Assembly (NCBI RefSeq): GCF_037201975.1
Contig: NZ_CP147520.1
Coordinates: forward strand, 5,890,001 to 5,954,000
Source: Streptomyces sp. TG1A-60
Lineage (GTDB): Bacteria > Actinomycetota > Actinomycetes > Streptomycetales > Streptomycetaceae
Reading direction: 5' to 3'
Length of the DNA: 64,000 nt
Below, piece after piece: positions 15,990 to 24,444 of this stretch. Position 1 is the first letter of the stretch; every line of letters starts with the position of its first letter. A program made the position numbers and the translations under genes. The notes beneath the pieces were generated by a model. It was not told where the DNA came from and searched no databases. It saw only the letters and a list, made by a program, of their open reading frames with translations.

Positions 15990-16003
15990 TGGAACGCGTT
16001 CTA
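15990..16003. promoter_or_regulatory. KstR-type operator before the MaoC gene
   Basis: TGGAACGCGTTCTA matches TnnAACnnGTTnnA and is nearly palindromic. It lies 110 bp before the MaoC-type hydratase start. Confidence 0.7.
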
Positions 16004-16112
16004 GGCGGGCGGGTTCCGGGTCCCCGTGACGGCCTCGGTGCGACCGCTGGTGCGGACGGTCGTGCCGAGGTTCTCCACGCAACCGTCTGACGTGTCGTGA
16101 GACAGGAGTCCC

Positions 16113-16973
16113 ATGCCCATCGACGCAGCCGAGGCCCTCGCGGCCGAGCCCCGTTCCGCCGAGATCGCGTGGACCCGTAAGGACGTCCTGCTCTACCACC
16201 TCGGTATCGGCGCCGGCGTCCCCGCGACCGACCCCGACGAGTTGCGCTACACCCTGGAGTCCCGGCTGCACGTCCTGCCGAGCTTCGCCACCGTCGCGGG
16301 CGCGGGCTCACCGGACGTCATCGGCGGCCTGGACGTACCCGGTGTGGACGTCGACCTCTCCATGGTCCTGCACGGCGGCCAGCGCGTCGAGCTGCGCCGG
16401 CCGATCCCGGTCGAGGGCCGGGCGACCGCGACCTCGCGGGTGGCGGCGGTGTACGACAAGGGCAAGGCGGCCGTCCTCGTGATGCGGACCGAGGTGGCCG
16501 ACGCCGAGGGCCCGTTGTGGGTGAACGAGGCGCAGATCTTCGTACGGGGAGAGGGCGGTTGGGGCGGAGAGCGCGGGCCGTCCGCCCGGCGGGAAGCACC
16601 GGCCACCGCACCCGACAAGGAGGTGGAGCGGGCCGTCCGAGAGGACCAGGCGCTGCTCTACCGGCTGTCCGGCGACTGGAACCCGTTGCACGCGGACCCG
16701 GAGTTCGCCGGGCGCGCCGGGTTCGACCGGCCGATCCTGCACGGGCTGTGCACGTACGGGATGACGTTGAAGGCCGTGGTGGACACGGTGCTCGGCGGGG
16801 ACGTGGGCCGCGTCCGCTCGTACGGCACACGCTTCGCGGGAGTCGTGTTCCCGGGCGAGACCCTCCGCGTCCGGATGTGGCGGCCGGAGGACGGCTCGGT
16901 GCGGGTGACGGTGACGGCCGTCGAGCGGGACGACGCGCCGGTGCTGGCGGACACCCTCGTCGAGCACGAATGA
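16113..16973 (+). CDS. MaoC-type (double hot-dog) enoyl-CoA hydratase
   Basis: This 286-residue double hot-dog protein is of the (R)-specific hydratase type that adds water to trans-2-enoyl-CoA in beta-oxidation. The hydratase 2 signature lies in the C-terminal half: YRLSGDWNPLHADPEFA followed by GFDRPILHGLCTYG. It has the catalytic Asp and His in the usual D-x4-H spacing. The N-terminal half is the partner hot-dog domain. The length and layout match fungal/actinobacterial MFE-2 hydratase modules and steroid side-chain hydratases such as ChsH-like or HsdB-like proteins. A KstR-type operator lies upstream. A zinc alcohol dehydrogenase and an SDR of the 3-hydroxyacyl-CoA dehydrogenase type follow. 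The three could form a hydration-oxidation series. Confidence 0.87.
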   Translation: MPIDAAEALAAEPRSAEIAWTRKDVLLYHLGIGAGVPATDPDELRYTLESRLHVLPSFATVAGAGSPDVIGGLDVPGVDVDLSMVLHGGQRVELRRPIPVEGRATATSRVAAVYDKGKAAVLVMRTEVADAEGPLWVNEAQIFVRGEGGWGGERGPSARREAPATAPDKEVERAVREDQALLYRLSGDWNPLHADPEFAGRAGFDRPILHGLCTYGMTLKAVVDTVLGGDVGRVRSYGTRFAGVVFPGETLRVRMWRPEDGSVRVTVTAVERDDAPVLADTLVEHE

Positions 16974-16980
16974 GCGGAGG

Positions 16981-17062
16981 AAGCGTGCGGACGAGACGAA
17001 GCGCGCGGACGAAGCGCGCGGACGAAGCAGGCGGACGAAGCAGGCGGACGAACGAGCAGCGA
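16981..17062. repeat. tandem 13-bp repeats after the MaoC gene
   Basis: Four to five units of GCGGACGAAGC(G/A)(C/G)-type sequence stand in tandem, followed by three copies of GAGCAGCGA-like sequence. They fill the gap between the MaoC stop and the alcohol dehydrogenase. No hairpin or gene explains them. Confidence 0.7.
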
Positions 17063-17148
17063 TGAGCAGCGAATGAGCAGCTCAGCACAACGGTAGGTCA
17101 GGGACTCCTGCACAGGTCCTGACAGGTACTCCTGAGGGGAGCCGCACC

Positions 17149-18225
17149 ATGCGCGCAGCCGTACTGCACGAGATCGGCCAGGACAAGCTCGATGTGCTCG
17201 ACGACGTCGAGGCGGTGGGCTTCGGGCCGGGCAGGGTGAGGATCCGGGTGCGGGCCACGGGGCTGTGCCACTCGGACCTGTCCGCGATGGCCGGGGTGCT
17301 GCCCCAGCCCGGACCCTTCGTCCCCGGGCACGAGGGAGCCGGTGAGATAGTCGAAGTCGGGGAGGGCGTACGGGACGTGAAGCCCGGTGACCGCGTCGTC
17401 GTGTGCTGGCTCCCGGCCTGTGGCACCTGCCCGTCCTGCAAGCGCGGCCAGACCCAGTTGTGCCTGGCCGGTTTCCTGAACGCCGGTACGCCCAACTTCA
17501 AGCGGCCCGCCGGGGACGTCTTCGGCTTCGCGGGCACCGGCACCTTCGCCGAGGAGGTCGTCGTCGACGCCGGCTGCGCGGTGCCGATCCCGGACGACGT
17601 GCCCTTCGACATCGCGGCCCTCATCGGGTGCGGCGTCACCACCGGGCTCGGCGCGGCCCTCAACACCGCCGATGTGGAGGCCGGTTCGTCGGTCGCCGTC
17701 ATCGGCTGCGGAGGCGTCGGCGTCTCGGCGATCCAGGGTGCCCGGCTCAAGGGCGCCGCCGAGATCGTCGCCGTCGACCCGGTGGCCTCGCGTCGTGAGG
17801 CGGCGCTCAGGTTCGGTGCCACGCAAGCGGTTCCGCCGCAGGAGCTGGCCGACGTCAAGCAGGCCCTCACCGGCGGCGAGGGCTTCGACTACGTCTTCGA
17901 GGTCGTCGGCCGCTCGACCACCGCGCGCACCGCGTACGAGACCACCCGGCGCGGCGGCACGCTGGTCGTCGTCGGCGCGGGCGCGATGGACGACTTCCTC
18001 CAGCTCAGCATGTTCGAGCTGTTCTTCGACGAGAAGCGGATCCTGCCCTCCCTGTACGGCGGCGGAGACGTCCTGCGTTCCTACGAGCGGGCCATCGCCC
18101 TCTGGCGGGCCGGCCGCATCGACCTCGCGGGCCTGATCACCCACCGGGTACCCCTCAGCGACATCAACGAGGCGCTGGACCAGATGCGGACGGGCGCGGC
18201 CCTCCGCACCTGCATCGAGATCTGA
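17149..18225 (+). CDS. zinc-dependent alcohol dehydrogenase (MDR family, class III-like)
   Basis: This is a 358-residue medium-chain dehydrogenase. Catalytic-zinc ligands lie in GLCHSDLSAM and PGHEGAGEI. The structural-zinc lobe is in CGTCPSCKRGQTQLC. The NAD-binding motif is VIGCGGVGVSAIQGARLKG, followed by IVAVDP, where the Asp indicates NAD preference. It oxidises an alcohol to an aldehyde or ketone. Next to a MaoC hydratase and an SDR, and in a KstR-marked neighbourhood, a side-chain or terpenoid alcohol is plausible. The substrate cannot be read from sequence. GAGGGGAG precedes the ATG. Short tandem repeats lie on both sides of the gene, at 16981-17062 and 18268-18306. Confidence 0.9.
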   Translation: MRAAVLHEIGQDKLDVLDDVEAVGFGPGRVRIRVRATGLCHSDLSAMAGVLPQPGPFVPGHEGAGEIVEVGEGVRDVKPGDRVVVCWLPACGTCPSCKRGQTQLCLAGFLNAGTPNFKRPAGDVFGFAGTGTFAEEVVVDAGCAVPIPDDVPFDIAALIGCGVTTGLGAALNTADVEAGSSVAVIGCGGVGVSAIQGARLKGAAEIVAVDPVASRREAALRFGATQAVPPQELADVKQALTGGEGFDYVFEVVGRSTTARTAYETTRRGGTLVVVGAGAMDDFLQLSMFELFFDEKRILPSLYGGGDVLRSYERAIALWRAGRIDLAGLITHRVPLSDINEALDQMRTGAALRTCIEI

Positions 18226-18267
18226 CCGCCGGCGCCAGAACGAGCGGATCCACGTACGGACCACGAA

Positions 18268-18306
18268 CGGGTCGACGTGCGGCTCCTCGTACGGGTCGAC
18301 GTGCGG
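18268..18306. repeat. 16-bp direct repeat
   Basis: ACGGGTCGACGTGCGG occurs twice, 24 bp apart, in the 120-bp gap between the alcohol dehydrogenase and the SDR. A related ACGTACGGACCACGAACGG stands just before. The role is unknown. Confidence 0.6.
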
Positions 18307-18345
18307 TGTCATGAGTAAATCGGCTTGAGGTGAAGGGACTCGGCG

Positions 18346-19305
18346 GTGTCACTGCCCCTTGAAGGACTGTCCGCGATCGTCACCGGCGCCGGGCGCGGGC
18401 TCGGCCGGGCCGAGGCGCTGGAGCTGGCCCGCCTGGGCGCGGCGGTGGTCGTCAACGACTACGGCCGGCCGGGACGGGACGGTTCCGGCGAGGTGTCCAC
18501 CGGGCCCGCCGAGGAGGTCGCGGCGTCGATCCGCGCGGCGGGCGGTCGCGCGGTGGCCCATGTCGGGGACGTCTCCGACCACGAACAGGCCCGGGAGCTG
18601 GTCGAGTCGGCGGTCGCCGAGTTCGGCAGGCTGGACATCCTCGTCAACAACGCGGGCATCCTGCGCGACCGGATGGTCTTCTCCATGTCCGAGGAGGAGT
18701 GGGACTCGGTCATCCGGGTGCACCTCAAAGGGCACTTCAACACGACCCGGTTCGCCTCCGCGCACTGGCGCACGCGGGCGAAGTCGGGCGAGGGCGGGCC
18801 GGTCTACGGGCGCGTCGTGAACACCTCCTCCGAGGCCTTCCTCGCCGGGTCCGCCGGGCAGCCCAACTACGCCGCCGCCAAGGGCGGGATCGTCGGGCTG
18901 ACCACCTCCACGGCCCTCGCGCTCGCCAAGTACGGCGTCACCGCGAACGTCATCTGCCCACGCGCCCGCACCCGGATGACCGAGGACGTCTTCGCGGGAC
19001 TGCCGGGCGCGGCCGACACCGACGGCACCGGCCTCGACCCGCTCGCCCCCGAGCACGTCGCCCCCCTCGTGGGCTACCTGGCCTCACCCGCCGCCGCCCG
19101 GATCAACGGCCAGCTCTTCGTCGTACACGGCGGCATGGTCGTGATCGTCGAACGGCCCCGCGTACAGGCGAAGTTCGACACCAAGCAGGACGCGTTCACG
19201 TACGACGAACTGGACGGGTTGCTCACGCCGCACTACGTCGACCGACCGGAGGGGGAGACCTTCGCGGCGGCGGAGGTGCTGGGGCTGAGGCACGGGACGG
19301 CGTGA
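18346..19305 (+). CDS. SDR-family 3-hydroxyacyl-CoA/steroid dehydrogenase
   Basis: This 319-residue classical short-chain dehydrogenase has cofactor motif TGAGRGLG at about residues 13-20, NNAG in ILVNNAGIL, catalytic Ser in VVNTSSEAF and the YxxxK pair in NYAAAKGG. The ND after the third strand (VVVNDYGRP) and the insertion before the active site resemble the (3R)-hydroxyacyl-CoA dehydrogenase part of multifunctional enzyme 2. This fits its place behind the MaoC hydratase. The C-terminal 60 residues extend beyond the usual SDR length. It would oxidise the hydroxyacyl-CoA made by the hydratase with NAD; this link is inferred. It starts with GTG at 18346, behind GAGGTGAAGGGA. A strong terminator follows. 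Confidence 0.88.
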   Translation: MSLPLEGLSAIVTGAGRGLGRAEALELARLGAAVVVNDYGRPGRDGSGEVSTGPAEEVAASIRAAGGRAVAHVGDVSDHEQARELVESAVAEFGRLDILVNNAGILRDRMVFSMSEEEWDSVIRVHLKGHFNTTRFASAHWRTRAKSGEGGPVYGRVVNTSSEAFLAGSAGQPNYAAAKGGIVGLTTSTALALAKYGVTANVICPRARTRMTEDVFAGLPGAADTDGTGLDPLAPEHVAPLVGYLASPAAARINGQLFVVHGGMVVIVERPRVQAKFDTKQDAFTYDELDGLLTPHYVDRPEGETFAAAEVLGLRHGTA

Positions 19306-19314
19306 GGAACGCGG

Positions 19315-19354
19315 CGGCCCCGCCCGTCGATGACGCCGATGACGGGCGGGGCCG
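19315..19354 (+). terminator. hairpin terminator after the SDR gene
   Basis: A perfect 14-bp stem (CGGCCCCGCCCGTC with its complement) encloses a 12-base loop. It begins 10 bp after the stop codon. Confidence 0.85.
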
Positions 19355-19446
19355 AATGCCGTGCCGGCTGTGCCGACCGTGCCGGCTGGTTCTGGCGTCG
19401 AATTGACGTTTCTCCAGAGGTGACCGAAGGGGACTCGCGGCGCCGA

Positions 19447-19614
19447 TCAGGCGGCCGTCGTCGACTCCGTGTGCTGCTCGGCCGGCCTGCGGTGGCGCCC
19501 GCGCGGGGTCGTCTTCTCGGCTTCGTGGGCCGAGATCTGGCCCCGGTGCCTGCCATGGCCTTCCGCCTCGTGGGGGTTGGCGGTGGGCGGCTGGGCCGTG
19601 TGCGTGTCGTTCAT
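19447..19614 (-). CDS. small hydrophilic protein (55 residues)
   Basis: A 55-residue open frame runs from ATG 19614 (MNDTHTAQPPTANPHEAEGH) to TGA at 19447. It is strongly charged and rich in His, Arg, Glu and Thr. The pattern GRHRGQISAHEAEKTTPRGR lies in the middle. It has no membrane segment. Codon third positions are G/C-rich as in real genes here. A GGGGTG lies about 10 bases before the ATG. Short GRHR-containing proteins of this style occur in Streptomyces with no known function. It stands in an otherwise gene-free 400-bp gap and is not explained by either neighbour. Confidence 0.5.
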   Translation of the reverse strand: MNDTHTAQPPTANPHEAEGHGRHRGQISAHEAEKTTPRGRHRRPAEQHTESTTAA

Positions 19615-19746
19615 TGGAAGTGTTCACCCCGTCGCATGATCTTTTTTACGGGCGGTGAGTTTAACGGGTGACCGGGCACGGTCCGAAGGCGGCCAGGGCG
19701 TGTCGGCACCCCCGGGGGGAGTTCGCCCGGAACCGGCACATCACCG

Positions 19747-21240
19747 TCACCCGACGGTCACACCCTCCGGCACCCGCCCCTCCAGCGGCGCCTGCTGCAA
19801 GGGCACGGGCCGGGCGACGGCGGGCGCGGGCGGCCCGGCGTGCGAAGGGTCCGCGCAAGGTCCCGCGCCCAACGGCTCGGCACTCGGCGTCCCCGTGCAC
19901 GGCGTCCCCGTGCACGACGGCTCGCGACTCGGCGGCTCGGCCTGGGCCGACGCGTGCCCAAAGCCCGCGCCCAGGGCCTCTTCGCCGACCGGACCCGCGT
20001 CCCCCGGCCCCTCCCGAGCCTCTTTCCGGACGTCCTCTCGGACCCCCTCCCGGACCGCCTCTCGGACCACCTCCCGGACCGCCTCCCGGTCCTGAACCAC
20101 GTCCTGAGATTCCTCGGCCTCCACCGCCCAATGCACCCCCACCCGGGCCACCCCGCACCGCACCACCCTTGTGGTGTAGGGCAGGTGGAGCACGCCCTCG
20201 CGGCTCCACAGCCCGGCCCCTGCCAACCAGCCCCCGGGTGCGGGCAGATGAAGGATGCGGCGGGCGGCGGGACGCCAGACTCCGACCCAACTGCCCCGGG
20301 GGCCGTCGACGCGCAGCGCGACCGCACAGCTCTCGGGGGTCAGGATCTGGCCCGGCTGGATGGCGAAGGGGGTGATGCGGTGGCCGTCGGGAACCCGCAG
20401 GCACTCCGGGAAGCGGACCGGCAGCGTACTGCCCAGCACGCCCCAGCCGAGCCGGCCATGACCGGGGGAGGGCGCGTCGGAACGGATCAGGAGCAGCCCG
20501 CTGTCGGGGTCGGCGAGCAGCAGCCGGTCGTCGCTGTGGTCGGCGATCTGCAGCAGCGGCGAGACCGCGCCGCCCTGCTCCAGGTCGACCACCACGGACT
20601 TCGTCCGGCCGTTCAACTCCTGGTCCAGGGCCAGCAGCCGGCCCGCCCCGTCCAGCCAGACCCCGCCCGAGCACCGTCCCGGAACCTGCGCCAGCAGCTC
20701 CGGCCCGAACGTGCCGCCCGCCACCAGCCACACCGCGGTCGCGCTCCGGCCCGGGGAGAGGGCGTACGCCCTCTCCCCGCACGGCGCGGGCGGCAGCAGT
20801 CGCAACCCGGCCGCCGGATCGGCGCATTCGACCCCGCCGAGCAGCAGCTCACCGGTGCCGGGCCCGGTCGGGTAGAGGAGCGAGAACAGGTGCCGGTCCG
20901 CCGCCAGCCGGTGGATGAGGACCCGACCGTCGGTCATGGGAAGCACTTCGGTGCCGGGTTCCTCCGGTTGGTTGCCGGGCAGGGGGACGGCGTACGGCTC
21001 GGGGCCGTCCAGGGTCCAGCGCTCGGGGAACCAGGACTCGCCGTCGAGGGCGAGGCGTGCCGCGTACGTGCCGTCGGCGGTGATGACGCAGCCGGGCGGC
21101 GCCCCGGGCCCCTCGGTCCCGGTCGCCGCGCCCTGTCCGGTCGCCGCGCCCTGCCCTTCCGGCTCGCCCTTGCCCTCGTTCCCCTGTCCCGTCTCGTTCC
21201 CGTGGCCCGCCGCGGGTGAGGGGGATGCACAGGCCGTCAT
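19747..21240 (-). CDS. large hypothetical protein with beta-propeller-like core
   Basis: This is a 497-residue protein of unknown function. The N-terminal 50 residues are low-complexity (GHGNETGQGNEGKGEPEGQG). Residues about 60-370 consist of short repeated strand units with Trp and Gly-Asp turns (for example WLDGAGRLLALDQELNG, LLLADPDSGLLLIRSD and GVWRPAARRILHLP). They look like a beta-propeller. The C-terminal 120 residues hold charged repeats (REVVREAVREGVREDVRKE) and a duplicated CTGTP. It has no signal peptide and no membrane helix. The start is ATG at 21240 with GGAGGTGAT 7-15 bases before it. Its neighbours give no clue to its role. Confidence 0.7.
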   Translation of the reverse strand: MTACASPSPAAGHGNETGQGNEGKGEPEGQGAATGQGAATGTEGPGAPPGCVITADGTYAARLALDGESWFPERWTLDGPEPYAVPLPGNQPEEPGTEVLPMTDGRVLIHRLAADRHLFSLLYPTGPGTGELLLGGVECADPAAGLRLLPPAPCGERAYALSPGRSATAVWLVAGGTFGPELLAQVPGRCSGGVWLDGAGRLLALDQELNGRTKSVVVDLEQGGAVSPLLQIADHSDDRLLLADPDSGLLLIRSDAPSPGHGRLGWGVLGSTLPVRFPECLRVPDGHRITPFAIQPGQILTPESCAVALRVDGPRGSWVGVWRPAARRILHLPAPGGWLAGAGLWSREGVLHLPYTTRVVRCGVARVGVHWAVEAEESQDVVQDREAVREVVREAVREGVREDVRKEAREGPGDAGPVGEEALGAGFGHASAQAEPPSREPSCTGTPCTGTPSAEPLGAGPCADPSHAGPPAPAVARPVPLQQAPLEGRVPEGVTVG

Positions 21241-21549
21241 GGTTCGATCACCTCCGGCGACGAAGTTAGTTTTCGCACGCACAGACGTGGGACAACGGGC
21301 TCCCCCTTCACACATAAGGATGCTCGTCCCCCGATTCACCTGAGGGAACGGCGGCCCATGTGCTGGCGGTGGCGAAAGTCGACCGAATGCCGACCGGGTG
21401 GAGACCGAATGCCGACCGGGTGGAGACCGAACGCCGGCTGGGACTTCGCCGCGAGTTCACCGGGAGCCGGCCCGGGGGTGTCCGAGGTCGGCTGGTCGAG
21501 TGACCCGCGGCAGGTCGGGGACGGGAGCAGGGCAGGTAGCCTTTGGTGC

Positions 21550-22419
21550 GTGCCCCGTCTGTCTGAAGTCATCGCCGCGCTCGACGCCCTCTGGCCGCCC
21601 GAGAGGGCCGAGGGGTGGGACGCGGTCGGCACGGTCTGCGGAGAACCCGACCAGGAGGTCACGCGGGTCCTCTTCGCCGTCGACCCGGTCCGGGAGATCG
21701 TCGAGGAAGCGGTGAAGCTGGGCGCGGACCTGCTGGTCACCCACCACCCGCTCTACCTGCGCGGTACGACGACGGTGGCGGCCTCCACCTTCAAGGGCCG
21801 GGTCGTGCACACGCTCATCAGGAACGACATCGCGCTGCACGTCGCCCACACCAACGCCGACACCGCCGACCCGGGCGTCAGCGACGCCCTGGCGGGCGCC
21901 CTGGACCTGAGGGTGGTACGCCCCCTCGTGCCCGACCCGGCCGACCCCGGCGGGCGGCGCGGGCTCGGCCGGGTCTGCGAGCTGGACCACCCGCTGACCG
22001 TACGGGAGCTGGCCGCGCGGGCCGCCGGGCGGCTGCCCGCCACCGCGCAGGGCATCCGGGTCGCCGGCGACCCCGAGGCGCTCGTCCGCACGGTCGCCGT
22101 CAGCGGCGGCTCGGGCGACAGCCTGTTCGACCACGTACGCGCGGCCGGTGTCGACGCCTTCCTCACCGCCGACCTGCGCCACCACCCCGCCTCCGAGGCC
22201 GTCGCCCGCACCACGGAAGGCGACGGCCCGCCCCTCGCGCTGCTCGACGCGGCGCACTGGGCCACCGAGTGGCCCTGGTGCGAGCTGGCCGCCGCCCAGC
22301 TCGACGGGATCTCCGACCGTGAGGGATGGGACCTGCGCGTCCACGTCTCGAAGACGGTCACCGACCCCTGGACCGCCCACGCGGCGTCCGCCCGCCCGTC
22401 GCCCGCCACCGCCTTTTGA
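21550..22419 (+). CDS. Nif3-like dinuclear metal center protein
   Basis: This 289-residue member of the Nif3/YbgI/GTP-cyclohydrolase-1-type-2 family forms hexamers with a two-metal site. Metal-ligand motifs are visible: THHPLY near residue 65, ALHVAHTNAD near residue 97, and a C-terminal DAAHWATEW supplying His and Glu. The molecular function of the family remains uncertain. The start chosen is GTG at 21550 (protein begins MPRLSEVIAALDALWPP), which matches the usual start in Streptomyces. A longer upstream frame reads through repeated CCGACCGGGTGGAGA sequence and is not coding. The zinc-ribbon gene follows 53 bp downstream, and the three-gene order with RNase HI is typical of the genus. Confidence 0.9.
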   Translation: MPRLSEVIAALDALWPPERAEGWDAVGTVCGEPDQEVTRVLFAVDPVREIVEEAVKLGADLLVTHHPLYLRGTTTVAASTFKGRVVHTLIRNDIALHVAHTNADTADPGVSDALAGALDLRVVRPLVPDPADPGGRRGLGRVCELDHPLTVRELAARAAGRLPATAQGIRVAGDPEALVRTVAVSGGSGDSLFDHVRAAGVDAFLTADLRHHPASEAVARTTEGDGPPLALLDAAHWATEWPWCELAAAQLDGISDREGWDLRVHVSKTVTDPWTAHAASARPSPATAF

Positions 22420-22472
22420 ACGAGCGCTTCGCGCGCCCCTTCTTCTTTCACCGACACACTGGGAGCCCCCAA

Positions 22473-23216
22473 CTGAACGCCGCGCCCGCCGACCAGATCC
22501 GACTCCTCGACGTCCAGGCCCTCGACGTACGCCTCCAGCAGCTCGCGCACAAGCGCAGGTCGCTGCCCGAGCACGCCGAGATCGAGTCGCTGACGAAGGA
22601 CCAAACCCAGCTGCGCGACCTCCTCGTGGCCGCGCAGACCGAGGAGAGCGACACCGCCCGCGAGCAGACCAAGGCCGAGCAGGACGTGGACCAGGTGCGC
22701 CAGCGCGCCACCCGCGACCAGCAGCGCCTGGACTCGGGCGCGATCACCTCCCCGAAGGACCTGGAGAGCCTCCAGCGCGAGATCGCCTCCCTCGCCAAGC
22801 GGCAGGGCGACCTGGAGGACATCGTCCTGGAGGTCATGGAGCGTCGGGAGTCCGCGCAGGAGCGGGTCGCCGAACTGACCGAGCGGGTCGGCGCCGTCCA
22901 GGGGAAGGCCGACGACGCGACCGCCCGCCGGGACGCCGCCTTCGAGGAGATCGACGGCGAGGCGGCGACCGTGACGAAGGAGCGCGAGGTCATCGCGGCG
23001 GCCATCCCCGCGGACCTCCTCAAGCTCTACGAGAAGCTGCGCGAGCAGCAGGGCGGCATCGGCGCGGCCAAGCTGTACCAGCGCACCTGCCAGGGCTGCC
23101 GCCAGGAGCTGTCCATCACCGACATCAACGAGATCCGCCAGGCCGCCCCCGACACGGTCGTCCGCTGCGAGAACTGCCGCCGCATCCTGGTGCGCACGGC
23201 GGAGTCCGGCCTGTAG
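22473..23216 (+). CDS. C4 zinc-ribbon coiled-coil protein, CTG start
   Basis: This is a 247-residue protein. Residues about 10-195 form a long coiled coil rich in Glu, Gln and Arg. The C-terminus is a zinc ribbon with CQGCRQEL and CENCRRIL. It resembles the bacterial CdsZ/YaaN-type zinc-ribbon family thought to bind nucleic acid or translation factors; the role is not settled. The frame has no ATG, GTG or TTG at the expected place. GGGAG at 22461-22465 stands 7 bases before a CTG (22473), which begins the expected NAAPADQIRLLDVQ sequence. CTG is therefore the likely start. It sits between the Nif3-like and RNase HI genes and probably shares their transcript. Confidence 0.85.
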   Translation: MNAAPADQIRLLDVQALDVRLQQLAHKRRSLPEHAEIESLTKDQTQLRDLLVAAQTEESDTAREQTKAEQDVDQVRQRATRDQQRLDSGAITSPKDLESLQREIASLAKRQGDLEDIVLEVMERRESAQERVAELTERVGAVQGKADDATARRDAAFEEIDGEAATVTKEREVIAAAIPADLLKLYEKLREQQGGIGAAKLYQRTCQGCRQELSITDINEIRQAAPDTVVRCENCRRILVRTAESGL

Positions 23217-23259
23217 GAGGGCCGGTACGAGGCCCGCCCAGACACACCAAGAGGGTTAC

Positions 23260-24444
23260 GTGGTACGGGAGTTCATCGTCGAGGCCGACGGCGGTTCCCG
23301 GGGCAACCCGGGGCCCGCGGGCTACGGCTGCGTCGTCCTCGACGCGGTGACGGGGGAGACGTTGACGGAGGCCGCCGAGTACATCGGGGTCGCCACGAAC
23401 AACGTCGCCGAGTACCGGGGGCTCATCGCGGGCCTCAGGGCGGCCCACGCACTGGACCCGGCCGCCACTGTCCGGGTCCGCATGGACTCCAAGCTCGTCG
23501 TCGAGCAGATGTCGGGCCGCTGGAAGATCAAGCACCCCGGCATGAAGCCGCTGGCCGCCGAGGCCGCGCGGGTCTTTCCGCCCGCCCACGTGACCTACGA
23601 GTGGATCCCGCGAGACCAGAACAGACACGCCGACCGCCTCGCCAACGAGGCGATGGACGCGGGCAAGCGGGGCGAACAGTGGTCGCCGTCCACGTCCACG
23701 GCAGACCTGGACACCCGCGCGGCGAGGGCCGCCGCCCCCGGCGGCAGCCGGTCCGCCGATGCCGAAGCCGCCGCCGACATCCGGGCCGCCAGGAGCGTCG
23801 CCTCCGTCGCCCCCGACCTCGGCACCCCCGCCACCTTCGTGCTGCTGCGGCACGGCGAGACGCCCCTCACCCCGCAGAAGCGGTTCTCGGGGAGCGGCGG
23901 TTCGGACCCGTCCCTCTCCGAGGTCGGCCGGTATCAGGCGGAGCGGGTCGCCGCCGTGCTGGCCGCTCGGGGGACGATCCACGACGTGGTGTCGTCGCCG
24001 TTGGCCCGCTGCCGTGAGACGGCGGGGATCGTCGCGGACCGGCTCGGACTCGAGGTCACGGTCGAGGACGGGCTGCGGGAGACGGACTTCGGCGCGTGGG
24101 AGGGGCTGAGCTTCGGTGAGGCGCGGGAGCGGTACCCGGACGACATGAACGCCTGGCTGGCCTCGCCGGACGCCGAACCCACCGGCGGGGGCGAGAGCTT
24201 CGAGGCGGTGGCCCACCGGGTCGCCGCCACCCGGGACGAACTGGTCGCGGCGCACGCGGGCCGTACCGTCCTGCTCGTCACCCACGTCACGCCGATCAAG
24301 ACCCTCGTGCGCCTGGCCCTCGGCGCACCCCCTCAGTCCCTGTTCCGCATGGAACTGTCCGCCGCCTCCCTGTCGGCCCTGGCCTACTACGCGGACGGCA
24401 ACGCCACCCTCCGCCTCCTCAACGACACCTCACACCTGCGCTGA
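23260..24444 (+). CDS. bifunctional RNase HI / acid phosphatase
   Basis: This 394-residue two-domain enzyme corresponds to the characterised S. coelicolor SCO2299 type. Residues 1-135 form RNase HI: EADGGSRGNPGPAGYG contains the first active-site Asp, Glu is in AEYRGLIAGL, Asp in RMDSKLVVEQ, and the last Asp in RHADRLANEA. It degrades the RNA strand of RNA-DNA hybrids. A linker rich in Ala and Arg follows. Residues about 190-394 form a histidine phosphatase domain with LLRHGETPLT and the second His in LLVTHVTPIK. This domain resembles CobC and other acid phosphatases. GTG at 23260 is preceded by GAGGG. The combination is common in actinobacteria. Confidence 0.93.
   Translation: MVREFIVEADGGSRGNPGPAGYGCVVLDAVTGETLTEAAEYIGVATNNVAEYRGLIAGLRAAHALDPAATVRVRMDSKLVVEQMSGRWKIKHPGMKPLAAEAARVFPPAHVTYEWIPRDQNRHADRLANEAMDAGKRGEQWSPSTSTADLDTRAARAAAPGGSRSADAEAAADIRAARSVASVAPDLGTPATFVLLRHGETPLTPQKRFSGSGGSDPSLSEVGRYQAERVAAVLAARGTIHDVVSSPLARCRETAGIVADRLGLEVTVEDGLRETDFGAWEGLSFGEARERYPDDMNAWLASPDAEPTGGGESFEAVAHRVAATRDELVAAHAGRTVLLVTHVTPIKTLVRLALGAPPQSLFRMELSAASLSALAYYADGNATLRLLNDTSHLR

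Noticed and set aside
16517..17065. Plus-strand frame through the tandem 13-mers after the MaoC gene
   Set aside because: It overlaps the MaoC gene in another frame and consists of simple repeats at its end.
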